Shown: one piece after another, positions 11,563 to 21,974 of the stretch
How positions within the stretch are numbered: position 1 is the stretch's first letter
Layout: each line of letters starts with the position of its first letter
Made by a program: the position numbers and the translations under genes
DNA from: Blattamonas nauphoetae
Lineage: Eukaryota > Preaxostyla > Oxymonadida
NCBI GenBank assembly: GCA_033064195.1
Contig: JARBJD010000085.1
Coordinates: forward strand, 62,001 to 126,000
DNA length: 64,000 nt
Direction: 5' to 3'
Notes under the pieces: model-generated
What the model was told of the DNA's origin: nothing
Databases searched by the model: none
Seen by the model: only the letters and a program-made list of their open reading frames with translations

Positions 11563-12661
11563 CAAGAGTCGCTGGTTCGTGCCTGTTTCAATTCCTTTTT
11601 CAGAAGGTTCATGCCCTGCAGGTTGTTCCATACGATCGATTTGTCAACAATCCTTCCTCCAACAATGGAGTTTTTGTCGTTTCGCAGCTTTTCATCATTC
11701 ATATCTTCCATGCCCTCCATTCTCAACATTCGAAGCACTGTCTTCCACATCTGTCGCCGTGCTTCCCGTATTTCGTTCCACTCCCGCTGGGCTTTGTTCA
11801 TGAAATCCAGAAAGTCCCAGATTGAGTATTCATTTTCGAAGAATGTGAGGCAACTTGGGATCGTGAGAACGACAGGCATATTCACGACGAAATCCATCGC
11901 TGGTTCATAAGATGGACATATTCGGAGAAGTGTTGAATGAAGGAGTATTAAGTCATAAGATTGGTCACCATCGAAGATGGAAAATCGGTTCATACACAAA
12001 TGCCAAATATACTTCTCCAAAGGTTTCGAAACTTGCTTCAAAACCGTCTCACGAACAGATTGTTGTTCATTCTCATCTTCAATTCCGAGTTGTGTGAGAC
12101 CATTCGGAGTTGCGAGCCAGAGAGATGACAGGATACTTGAAGGGAGATTAGTGTGGATATCGACTGCTTCATCGAATGAAAGAGACAGTGCATTGAGAGT
12201 GTTGACGAGTTGAGGGATCAGGTCAGCGTTAACGAGGCAAGATGGACTGCAGCGGAACATCTCCAGATTAGAGTTCTGATCATCTTCATTGCTGCCGTGG
12301 TAATTGGATCATTGGGTGTGGAAAGGAGAATCAAAAGGGACTGTACGAAGTGTGTCAAAGATTCATCAGGTGTCTGTCCAAGGCTGGTGAGAAAGGCATT
12401 GGTTGACTCTTTATCATCCGGAGACACGCATTCGAGGAATTTGACGACTTTCATTTCCAGCAAGTCATCAAATACATGCTGCAACTTCACAGTGACAATG
12501 AGAGACTGAAAGACAACTGCTTGTTCGTCTACAGTATTAATGTGTCCTTTAATCCAATTCATGAACGGTGAGCAATCCATAGAGAATTGATGCTTAGTGA
12601 TGGACAAAGCAGAGCATGCTTGACTCGAGGAGTTGGCTGTTTTATTGATTATATTGCCCAT
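11563..12661 (-). pseudogene. family 1 protein, copy 1 (one frame change)
   Basis: The minus strand starts at an ATG at 12661, with FSMDCSPFMNW about 30 codons in. It continues with AVVFQSLIVTVKLQ, a frame change near 12240, then LVNADLIPQLVNTLN, LPSSILSSLWLATPNG, YIWHLCMNRFSI, PVVLTIPSCLTFFEN, AQREWNEIREARRQMW and IVWNNLQGMNL near 11610. The order and spacing match the other copies in this window. I recall this as a very large paralogous family in Blattamonas; its function is unknown and the sequence looks all-helical. The single-base frame change suggests a young pseudogene or an assembly error. Confidence 0.75.
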
Positions 12662-14290
12662 GTCTTCTCATCCTGTTGTGTCTTCAATTTGTCCTCGTTC
12701 TATCGTATACCCTCAGTATCCTCCTTCCACATTCCCTTTCTCACTGCCATTTCCCTGACATCAGAATGGTGGCAGAGGAACCATTGCGTGACAATGCAGA
12801 CAGGCAAGACAAACGCCACAATCGCTTGTGTCGGTACGAAACCACGTTCAAAAGCGAACAGCTTATTTGGCGTCTCCCACATTCATATCCTCACCTTCTC
12901 CCACACATCCAACCACCACAACGCCGAGTGAGCAGCCATCCAACACACAGAGAGATCGCAGAGAATGTCGTATTCACTGACATCGCCTGCCGAGCCTGGA
13001 ATCTATTTGACCCAAATGATCTCAAGTCCCAATCTCTCACGTTTCAAGTCCAGTTGCGAGAGAGTCTGTCTGGCCTTCTTGACACGTGTTCCGATCGAAA
13101 CAGAACGATCGACGGAACAATCAGCTTCGAATGTTTGATGGAAACGGCGGAATGGTTCGTTAGACATATCAGCGGGTCTTCTGTCTTCGCTCTCAGTTCG
13201 GGTGGACAAAGGGAAGAGTGGTTGAGCTGAGAAAGAAACGTGTGTCTTCGATGCGTCCAGTCGAGATCGGTCCATCCACATCGACGAATGGGTGAAGGAC
13301 CAGTTGCATTGGTGAAGGGCGAAGACACAGCGGAGAATCCTGTTTCAGGACAATCTTCAAAAATGATATTTCTGATGCAATCTCCAAGGAAGCTGTCAAA
13401 AGGCGGTGGATGGAGACGGGGAATTCTCAACAAATCTGAAGTGGGGGACTGAGAACTGCTGTCGCTGGAGTCGAGCGATCAGTTGTGACGAAACTGATGA
13501 CCAGAGAGAGGGGCAGTGAGTGAACGGACACCATCGTCGGATGAGGAGAGTGGAAGACAACGACGTTTTTATCAGCAAGTTCCAAGAATGTCTGGAAACG
13601 CAAGCAAAGTGAGGTGCGGGTGTTTGGCTGTGTGTCTCACACAATTTCGTTCAGAGCAGATGTTCATTGTGTGCAGACGTCGAGTCAGAAGCAACAGCGA
13701 CAGTTGCAGCGACACGCGAGTCGGTTGATGTCTGGTCAGTTCAGCCGAGTCCAATGCGAAAGGGCGAGTGGCCACGGGACAGTCCCTTCTTCTCCACACC
13801 ATCCGACGAAGAGCGTCCTGCATCCTCCGATTCACTCGGAGGCTCAGTTTGAAGAGAGGCATCATTTGGATGGAAGTACCTGTTCTGCTTCATTTCTTCG
13901 TTGTGCATCTCCTTTCGAGGGGGACTGGGGAGGGATTGGTTGGTGTGGACGACGATGCATTTTGGTTCTTCTGTCGTTCCGAAGAGTCGAGGACGATGGG
14001 CGATGGGGGAGCGATTCGGAAATGTGATCTTGCGATTGGATTGAATCATCAAGAGAGCTCCATTTGAGGGCACAATCAACCAATCGTCATAATCGATCCA
14101 TCGATCAACGATTTGCCTTTCACAAACGAGAAGTGCAAGAGTGACAGCGAAGGTGACGGAGAGAGGAGAAACGATCGAGGGAGAGTATAAAGAGAATCTA
14201 AATCGTTGTGGCAAACATTGAGGCAATGTCAGAGCCGACAAAGATCACACACAAACAGCGTTTGTGGTCCAGAAACAGTTAGAAATGTTC
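12662..14290. other. unassigned region between two family 1 copies
   Basis: Several ORFs of 70-185 codons overlap on both strands. The most protein-like are 12676-13230 on the plus strand and 13741-14241 on the minus strand. The latter ends in a Ser/Glu-rich tail, but its start lies in the conserved 3' flank of family 1 genes. No domain was recognised, so I cannot say which strand is coding. Confidence 0.3.
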
Positions 14291-14321
14291 GTTGGTTTTT
14301 GTTTGTTTCTATCCACGTTAC

Positions 14322-15379
14322 GGAAGGTTCATGCCATGTAGGTTGTTCCATTCAATCGATTTGTCAACAATAACTCTTCCGAAGGATTCTTTTCTATCGT
14401 TTCGCAGCCGTTGTTCCGTCACATCTTCGATGCCCTCCATTTTCAACATTCGATGGACTTTCTTCCACAGCTGTCGCACTTCTCCTTCTTTTGTTCCATT
14501 CCCGCTGGGAATCGACCATTAAACCGAGAAAACTCCTAATTGAGTCATCAGTTTCGAAGAATGTGAGACAGCTTGGGATTGTGAGAATAGCAGGCATATG
14601 AAGAACAATATTCAGTGTTGGTCGATAAGAAGGAGAGATTGCGAGGAGACTGGCGAGTAGGTCCAAAAATGACCGGATTGCTTCCCATCGATGATCCAAA
14701 ATCGGTTCACGCACAAATGCAAAATATAATTCTCAGAAGGCGACAGAACTTGCTGAAGAACTATCTCGTGAACAGATTGTTGTTCATCGTGATCTGTGAT
14801 TTCGGGTTGTTCGAGACCATCCGGAGTTGCGAGCCAGAAAGATCGAGCGATGGTTTTCATGAGACAGGTGTGGATATCGACTGCTTTGTCAAAAGAAAGT
14901 GACTGTGGATTGAGAGTGATGATGAGTTGAGGGATCAGATCAGCTTTGACGAGGGCAAGTCGGCGTGTTGGAGAGCACCACAAAATCGAAGAATTTCGCA
15001 TCTTCATTGTTGCTGAGGAAATGACCTGGCTGGTGGAAGAAATGAGCACCACAATGGACTGGACGAAGTCGGGGGAAGATTCATCAGTGGTTCGCCCAAG
15101 GCTGCCGAGAAAAGCAGTTGCTGATGATAGAGCTGTTTCATGCACATATTCGAGGAATTTCACGGCTTTTGTTTCCAAATATTCATCAAGAGCAGGCTGC
15201 AACTTCAAAGTGGCAACGAGAGATCGAAATACAACTGCCTTTTCTTGGACAGTTTCATCGGCATCTTCGCTCCAATTCAGGAAAGCAGAGCAATCCATTG
15301 AAAAGGGTATCTGAGAGGAGGACAAATCAGAGCGCGCTGTGCTCGAGGAGACATCTGTTTTCGGACGAATCTCTGTCAT
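14322..15379 (-). pseudogene. family 1 protein, copy 2
   Basis: The ATG at 15379 opens a frame reading FSMDCSAFLNW, AVVFRSLVATLKLQPALDEY, KFLEYV, ALVKADLIPQLIITLNPQSL, SFWLATPDGL and YILHLCVNRFWIIDG. The frame changes near 14650, after which FLDLLASLLAISPSYRPTLN, PAILTIPSCLTFFE and DSQREWNK follow. The terminal NNLQGMNL-equivalent sequence lies near 14330-14348 in yet another frame. The front two thirds are intact, so damage is confined to the 3' part. The start is firm because it precedes the conserved SMDC block at the family's usual distance. Confidence 0.75.
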
Positions 15380-15610
15380 TCTGATCGAGTTGGTTTTAAG
15401 AAACTTTCACCTCGTCGCTCTGGAATCAGAACAATACAGAGCACCCAAATCAGTGGAAAACGGAATAATTTACGGATTTACCACATGACTTCCAGGATTA
15501 CGGAGATCTTGCCGAATGATGAAGATCGCCCCAACATATTGTTTATGCCGGAATGAAACCTCTTACACTTCTCAGCATCCACCACATATTCACACTTAGT
15601 CGGACCATTG
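15380..15610. promoter_or_regulatory. short divergent intergenic region
   Basis: About 230 bp separates the start of family 1 copy 2 (minus) from the C2H2 gene (plus), so promoters for both must lie here. Composition is more AT-rich than the flanking ORFs. I see no recognisable TATA or initiator consensus that can be trusted for this lineage. Confidence 0.35.
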
Positions 15611-16423
15611 ATGTCCTTGAAGCGATATCAGTGCTGGTATTGTGAATATTCGACTAATAAACGCTCAAGTCTCATCGTTCACGAACGAATCCACACTGGT
15701 GAAAGACCCTTTAAATGCCACTTCCTTGGATGTGGAAAAGCTTTTGCAGCTTTTGATGGTCTGATTCGACACGAACGAACCCACACTGGCGAAAGACCAT
15801 ACAAATGCACCATCCTTGGATGTGGGAAAGCATTTTCAGCTTTATCTGCTTTCAGAGTACACAGACGAATCCATTCTGGAGAGAAACCATACAAATGTGC
15901 ATTTATTGGATGCGGAAAAGCCTTTTCTCAATTATCTAATCTCAAAACACACGAACGAATCCACACTGGTGAAAAACCATACAAATGCACATTCCTAGGA
16001 TGCGGAAAGGCGTTTTCCAAATCATCCAATCTCATAGCACACGAACGACTCCACACTGGTGAAAGGCCCTTCAAATGCCACTTCCTTGGATGTGGAAAAG
16101 GTTATACGGACTCATCAAGTCTGATTCGACACGAACGAACCCACACTGGCGAAAGATCATTCAAATGTTCGTTTACTGGATGTGGAAAAACTTTCAAAAC
16201 ATCATCAGATCTGAAAAGGCACGGTCGAGTTCACACTGGTGAGAAACCGTTCAAATGCACATTTCCCAAATGCAGAAAAGCGTTTTCTCGATCATCAACT
16301 CTGATGAGACACAACCGAACTGTCCACAACATCAACACTCCAGTTTGCTGTTCTTCTTTCGTCATTTTCGCTCAGCCAAGACAGAGCAGTGGTGCAGTGA
16401 GCAGAGAACCAGAAGACGAAGTG
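15611..16423 (+). CDS. C2H2 zinc-finger array (8 fingers), possibly the front of a C2H2-PHD-SET protein
   Basis: Translation from the ATG at 15611 gives eight consecutive C2H2 fingers joined by HTGE(R/K)PF/YKC linkers. The first finger is CWYC...H...H, the next seven have the CxxxGCGKxF pattern typical of TFIIIA-like proteins, and the last ends HNRTVH near 16326. This is a nucleic-acid-binding protein, probably a transcription factor. No stop follows the last finger: the frame runs on for about 30 codons into the PHD exon at 16424. Either the array and the PHD-SET protein form one product of about 639 residues, or a stop or splice site has been lost. Finger codons are more AT-rich than the PHD-SET part, which hints at separate origins. 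Confidence 0.85.
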
Positions 16424-17949
16424 ATGCCAAGCTGCGGCTTCTGCTCGTTGGCAGCAAGGAAGGACGACGGTGTGTGTTCTTCTGTGTGATGTGTGCAGGG
16501 CTGGTGTGTGTGAAGTGTGGGGCGTTCTGCCACGCGTCGTGTGCCTCGAAGCAGTCACTCTTTGCGAAGTCGGCTGTGCGAGATGTGGACTTGCAGTGTG
16601 TCTGTTCTGATTCTGAATGTTTCTCCTCTCTCCTCTCCTCTCTTCGCAGGAAGTTTCTGTGCGACTCGTGTTTCGGTGAGCTGTCCCCACGTGCTCTGGC
16701 CGAGCTGCTCTTCACTGGCGATTTGTCGGTCGTGCTTCGCCACACTTCTCTGTTTCCAGATGGGTCGTGTCTGCCTCTCTCGTTGTGATCTTTGCAGGTG
16801 CTGTTCTTGGTCCACAATTCAGCCATCCCTTCAATCTCGTGCTCGCTCGCTCTCACCATCCCTTCCTGACTGGGTTCAGTGCGTCAGTGGGAGTGTTTTT
16901 GGAAGGTGTCGTGAATCCGAACGAACTCGTTGCTGTCATGTATCTTCATGCTTCCTTTCTTCTCTTTCATCTTCAATTCCTCATCTTTCTCCTTCATCCC
17001 TCCCGCATTTCATCACAATTGTCGTCGCTTTTCTCTCCTCCTCTTCTCCTTGAGCATTCTTTATCTCTCTTCTTCAGAAGTGGAATAAGAGTGCCCACAG
17101 TGTCCTCGACCGCTGTCTTCACTCGCTCTGATGGAGTTCATCTGGACACGTCGCTCTCTCCTCTCCCGAGCCGTCTGATTCGGCGTTGTTTGGAGTGTGG
17201 GAACTGCGTGGCTGAGGATGGATTGGATGCTGATGGAACTCGCGTCATCTTTGTCAGGTTTGTCTTCTCTCTTCTCTCATCTCTCGTTCTGTTTCTTCTT
17301 TGAAATTTGTGATTTGATGCTTGTGATTTCCAGAGCACTGCGTGTGATTGCAGACGAGGAGCTGGTGTTGTGGGAGGGAAGAGGGATGGTGCCAGAAGAC
17401 GATTCGATTGAGATTGGGAATCAGGCTGAGCTGGGCATATGTGAGTGTGACAGCGAAGTGAACACGATCGACTTGTGTGCGATGGCTGAGGCAGTTCTGA
17501 CTCGACTTGAAGAAAACGAGAGGCAGTTGGAGCTGGTCGCAACAGACATGGAAGCCAGAGACGCAGAGTGGTGGATGGATGAGAATCCACTTGACTGGTT
17601 CACGCCTCTCCCTCCCACCAGAGAAGAGACAGCTCGAAGAGCACGCGACCAAGCAGCCATTCAGCAGTTGCGTGAAATGATTGGGAGTGAGGAAGAAGGT
17701 CTTCCGTCGAACAAGTCTCGTCTTGTTGTGAGTTCGTCGTGGCTGCGTTCCGAATGCGTTTCGGCAGCTGACACCGAACAAGTTGAAGTGAACAAAGAAC
17801 CGCGGACAAGCAATGAATCAGAATCACCAGATAGCATTGATTGGGACGATGTGACGCCTTTCCGCAGTCCGACACTCGAAGAGCAGGAATTAGGAGAGGA
17901 TGGTGATTGTGATGACTTTGAGTTTTTCTCCTTCTTCCCACTTCCATGA
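16424..17949 (+). CDS. PHD finger + SET-like domain protein (SET3/MLL5 type), six exons
   Basis: Starting at the ATG at 16424 and removing GT-AG introns 16470-16498, 16596-16649, 16676-16797, 16940-17077 and 17258-17333 gives one continuous frame of 368 residues ending at TGA 17947-17949. The N-terminus is a C4HC3 PHD finger: CGFC, CVKC, H and C, then CDSC. It is followed by a SET-like fold: GVFLEGVVNPNELVAVISG, then SRLIRRCLECGNC in place of the usual NHxCxPN, then RVIFVRALRVIADEELVLWEG. The RLIRR motif and the PHD-then-SET order match the SET3/MLL5 group, whose SET domains are thought to be non-catalytic and act as chromatin readers/scaffolds. The C-terminal half is acidic with a coiled-coil-like stretch (LTRLEENERQLELV). 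Exon joins are inferred from frame and motif continuity; the 29-bp first intron is the least certain. Confidence 0.8.
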
Positions 17950-18404
17950 CACTGACGAACAGATTCACGAATGAAGCACCCTTGAGGTCGAATTTTCTCT
18001 CAAAAGACCATGGCCGAGTTCTGGGTTTTGGTGAGATGATTGAAAAATGAGATCTGATGCCTCATTCGGCGTGTCTACCTTTTCCGCTCTTCCATCCAAT
18101 CCGCAATAGTTGAACATTTTGAAAGGCGCGAAATCCTGTCGATTCTGAAAGATGTTCCTGTTGCACCAACAGAAAACGGAAAAGGAGAAAATGAGAGAGA
18201 AGAGAATCAGACTCCAATTCGAACTGATGATGGGTTCCTGATATGTACCACTTCACATCTTTATCTCATGCTCGCCTGTCTTTCTCCTTCTCTTCCTCCA
18301 TCTCACCCTTCCACTCTTCCGACTCTCGCCCTCTCAACTCGTCAACGGTGTCCGGTTCTCTCATGTCATCGCTGGCTCTGGTCTGATCCTATTCTTGTTC
18401 CTGA
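17950..18404. other. intergenic region
   Basis: It holds the 3' flank of the PHD-SET gene and the downstream side of family 1 copy 3. Only small ORFs occur and nothing was recognised. Confidence 0.4.
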
Positions 18405-18860
18405 AGGTTCATGCCCTGCAGGTTGTTCCATCCGATCGACCTGACAACCATGCATTTTCTTCACCAAATGTTGCTCTTCTCCGTTTTGTTTGTTCCTGTC
18501 CCGCTGGGTATCTCCCACAGTTAACAGAAAAGTCCAGATTGAGCTATCATTTTCGATGATTGCGAGACAACTTGGAATTGTGAAAACGACTGGCATATCC
18601 AGAAAAGCATCTTTGGTTGATAAGAAGGACATATTTCGAGGAGTCGTGCGAGGAGATCCAGAAAAAACTCGGATTGATGGTCATCGGTCATCGAATAGAG
18701 GTTCGCGCACAAATGGCAGATATACTTCTCCGAAGGGAAGAGAATTTGCTTCAAAACCGTCTCGTGAACAACTTGTTGCTCATTGTCATCTTTAATTGTG
18801 AGTTGAGAGAGAAGACATGGAATTGTGAGCCAGAGTGTGTTCCAGATGTTGTGCATTGAC
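18405..18860 (-). pseudogene. family 1 protein, copy 3 (N-terminally truncated)
   Basis: The minus strand preserves IWNTLWLTIPCL, DDNEQQVVHETVLKQ, LFPSEKYICHLCANLYSM, LLARLLEICPSYQPKM, then in another frame PVVFTIPSCLAIIEND and GDTQRDRNKQNGE. The NNLQGMNL-encoding DNA at 18408-18430 is present but out of frame. The first half of the family sequence, including the SMDC block, is absent; unrelated DNA replaces it upstream of 18860. Confidence 0.7.
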
Positions 18861-19350
18861 TGAGGAGGTTGGAGTGAACAATGAGAGGATGGAAGGGAAT
18901 GATGAAGTGTGGGGGAGACTGCTGTGGATGGTGTGGATTGAAGATGTGGTGTCAGAGACAGGATATGAGCTGCGATGAGTAGTGTTTTGATTCTGCTCAT
19001 GGCTGTCCATTGTCTTCATCAGGTTCGACTATCCAGCGTCCAATCAAAGCAAGCGGATCAGACCAATCGAGTGTTCAGCATCTGTTCATCCAATCTCCTT
19101 TGGACGTTGGAGCATCCTTCCTTCGAGAGTGTCCTTCGAGTTGTCTTCCTCATCTGTCGAAGAAGGATCGTCCCCGATACGCATTGTTCTCATCGTTCAT
19201 CTCTCGTTCTCGCAACATCGTTCCTGTGCCACAGAAACAAAAGTGAATCGACTCGTCAGATAGTGCAGTTGCAAAGTTCGAGAAAAGAAGAAAGTGGGGT
19301 AGGACCCAAACAGGATTGAGGAATGGTGGGTGGAAGTAACAGTTCTCAGC
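18861..19350. other. unassigned region before a short minisatellite
   Basis: Roughly 490 bp with overlapping ORFs on both strands and no recognisable domain. It sits where the N-terminal half of family 1 copy 3 should be. Confidence 0.3.
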
Positions 19351-19520
19351 ACACGCCACACCGGGTGTGGTGTGGGGTCAGGCAGAGGGGAGTGGGATGG
19401 TGTGGGTGGTGAGAGAGAGGCAGAGGGGAGTGGGAGGGTGTGGGTGGTGAGGGAGAGGCAGAGGGAGTGGGAAGGTGTGGGTGGTGAGGCAGAGGCAGAG
19501 GGGAGTGGGTAGAGTGTGGG
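19351..19520 (+). repeat. short copy of the 38-bp G-rich minisatellite with head hairpin
   Basis: A CACACCGGGTGTGG palindrome near 19360 is followed by about four units of the same G-rich repeat as at 10290-11320, then the shared flank AGGGATCGAGAACGGCAATG near 19530. Confidence 0.8.
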
Positions 19521-19529
19521 TTGGGATGG

Positions 19530-21580
19530 AGCAGGGATCGAGAACGGCAATGAATTACGTGACAACATCTTCCGCTCCATCCGAATCGTCTTTGGAAGCG
19601 TCAGTTGATAAGCGGGGGAGATCAAGAATGTGGAGAGAGAGAGGAAGTCTGAACGATCCTTCTCTCGCCAGTGTTTTGTTCCATTCATCTGTGTCGGCAC
19701 AGAAATACAAATCATTCCCAGCCAAACAGTTCTTCGCAGCATCATCTGTCATCGGTCTCACAACTCGTGCCGTGTTGTTGAAGAAGATGCAGCTCAACCA
19801 CGAAATCTTCGATGTCCCGCCAGCACTGCACGAAAACAGAACTGCCCCTCCATTCCCTGCCGTGTTCCAATTCAACAGAAGGTTCCACTGGCTGAGACTG
19901 CCCAGCATTCCGTCACAATCAAGAGCCCCACTGCAGCTGCTGAGTCCATCCGAGTTCCCATCCTCAAACCCCACATTCGACAGCATCCATCCATCTGGAA
20001 GATGCATGAAGTGCGGTGTGACGATCGAAGATGAAGAATCTGATTTCGAAGAGCTCGTTCTGATCACTTCCAAATGTGAAGGGGTGATGCAGGAGAGCGA
20101 GCCAACGCAATAACTTGAAAAGAACGAATCGAATCTGGAGTGTCTGAGACAGAACGAGAACGCCGAGTTTCCCACAAATCGAATCGCCCCGCCTTGTGAC
20201 AGACCAGCCGCAGTCGCAGAGCATTCGATCAACGAACAGGCGAGAACGGTCAACGATCCCACTTCATTCCACCAGAGCGCACCTCCGTGTTCGGACGTCG
20301 TGGCTGAGGTCCATCAGCAGTTGATGAAGGTGTGGGAGGCCGAGAGGGAAGTGTGGGTCATGGATGGATTGGTTGTTCGAGGTTGTGTCGACGGCGTTCG
20401 AGAAACACGAAGAGATCGTCTTGTGAGCAACGAAAAATGAGGTCATCAGACTCATTCGAGCAATAAGTCCACCGATCAGAACATCTTCGCTGTCTTTCAC
20501 TGACCATCCCACAACACTCACATTCCCAACTCGATGGGAAATGTGGTGGGCAAGCGATGAGTGGGTTGTCCAGATGTTCCACATTTTCTTGTTCAGAAGC
20601 ATCACATTCCACACATTTCTGCTGCAACAGAGCTGACCATCGTCAGACACTCCAAAATCCGAAAAAGAACACGAACTGAAAACGACTCACGATTCTCACG
20701 ACATTGAGGTGGTCAGAGACGGAGTTGTTTGTTTGGAATTCATCAAAGCAAACAAACTGTGGTCGGATGAAGAAATCCAGAGTTGCATTCAAGAGGTGAG
20801 TCTGTGGAAGGAATCCAGATTTCACTCTCAATTACCTTCACAACGGATGAGATTCCCACTCTCACTGAACGGATTTCTGACGGGTGGAAACAGAGATGGG
20901 AGAGGGTTGTCGTTGAGTTCACAATATCAATCAGGCTTCCATCAGCCAATTCGCCTTCAACAATGCGCGATGGAGTGTCAGATAAACCGTGGATTGAAAT
21001 GGTCATTGAGTGAAACAGGAGCGTTTTCGATTCATATGTCTTCAGAGGAAGGAACCACACGACTCATCCATTCAGAGTTTCTTCATTTGAAGTGGAAAAA
21101 AATGGATTCGGCCAGTGACGGAAGAACATCTGTCTGTGAACTTCCAAATATAAACCAGTCGATCAACAGCGAGATGATTATCATTGGAACTCGATTCTGG
21201 GAGTTGTTGTGACCGAATGAAACGTGGACCGTCGGAGATCACCCCATAGTTTGTGTTATATCAAACACACATCAACCATCCAGTCGTGTCAACACGTGAG
21301 AATTGGTTGTGAGAGCCGAAGAGATGATGCCGATAACAGAATAGTTTTGTGGGACGCATCCAATGATCAGCGAGAGGCGAGCAACAACAGCGCCGAACTC
21401 AAAAGTGACGAGACACCCATCGTATTAGGTTCGTTTGGTGAATGTGTCGCCAGAGAGAGTTTAATTCGATGGAGGGAAGAGTTCGATGGCTGCAGCACCC
21501 ACTTTTCTTTGTCGTTTTCTTTCATCATCCCTCCACAGATGTTGGGATTGGGGACACTGAATGGATCGCACAGCATCTGC
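19530..21580 (-). pseudogene. beta-helix surface-protein gene, fragmented
   Basis: The minus strand contains pieces in several frames that follow the order of the beta-helix family: LHRIKLSLATHSPNEPNT near 21480 (N-terminal region after the signal peptide), SIHGLSDTPSRIVEGE near 20980, NVSVVGWSVKDSEDVLIGG near 20500, then SLTVLACSLIECSATAAGLS, GGAIRFVGNSAFSFC, GNGGAVLFSC and CIFFNNTA in an open frame of 235 codons (20262-19555). The GGA(I/V)xF/L coils are typical of right-handed parallel beta-helix repeats. Introns may explain some frame changes, but stops between segments suggest a decayed gene. It ends in the SKDDSDGAEDVV tail next to a minisatellite, and no membrane helix or kinase-like tail follows. 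Confidence 0.55.
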
Positions 21581-21974
21581 AGATGTTCGAGACATTCGAT
21601 GAGAATTCACTCAATTTGAGTTCTGGTGGGAAGGGAGTGACATCGATGTGTGAATGTCGATGTGGTTCAAGATGTTCATTCCCACACCAATCCGAAGTCA
21701 AAACCCTGACCAAATATCCACACACAAGTCAAAATGGACAATCCAACTCAGAAAATGAAGATCAGGATGCGAGTCCAGCGTGGTGGAGAGTATTGGGGTC
21801 TGTCGCACATTTGCTCGAGACTCGTTTGTGATTTGTCAATCACTCATCAAATAAAAAGAGCGAGAGAGTGGTGTTGAAATCGGGATGAAATTTGGAAGAG
21901 GGGGAGATGGTTGAGTGAGGAGAGCGAATGGTTTCATGACTTTCGAGTGATCCCGAATCAGTTGAAGCGAGGTC
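21581..21974. other. upstream region of the beta-helix remnant
   Basis: About 390 bp. Frame-broken traces (CGNEHLEPHRHSH) could be the N-terminal exon of the neighbouring gene. Nothing else was recognised. Confidence 0.3.

Noticed and set aside
9783-12260. An 825-codon minus-strand ORF with His/Pro/Ser/Leu repeats
   Set aside because: The repetitive half is the complement of the 38-bp G-rich minisatellite, stop-free in several frames at once; only the part above about 11563 is a real family 1 coding sequence.
21224-21831. Plus-strand ORFs over the N-terminal part of the beta-helix remnant
   Set aside because: The minus strand carries recognisable family sequence (LSLATHSPNEPNT), so the plus-strand ORFs are shadows.
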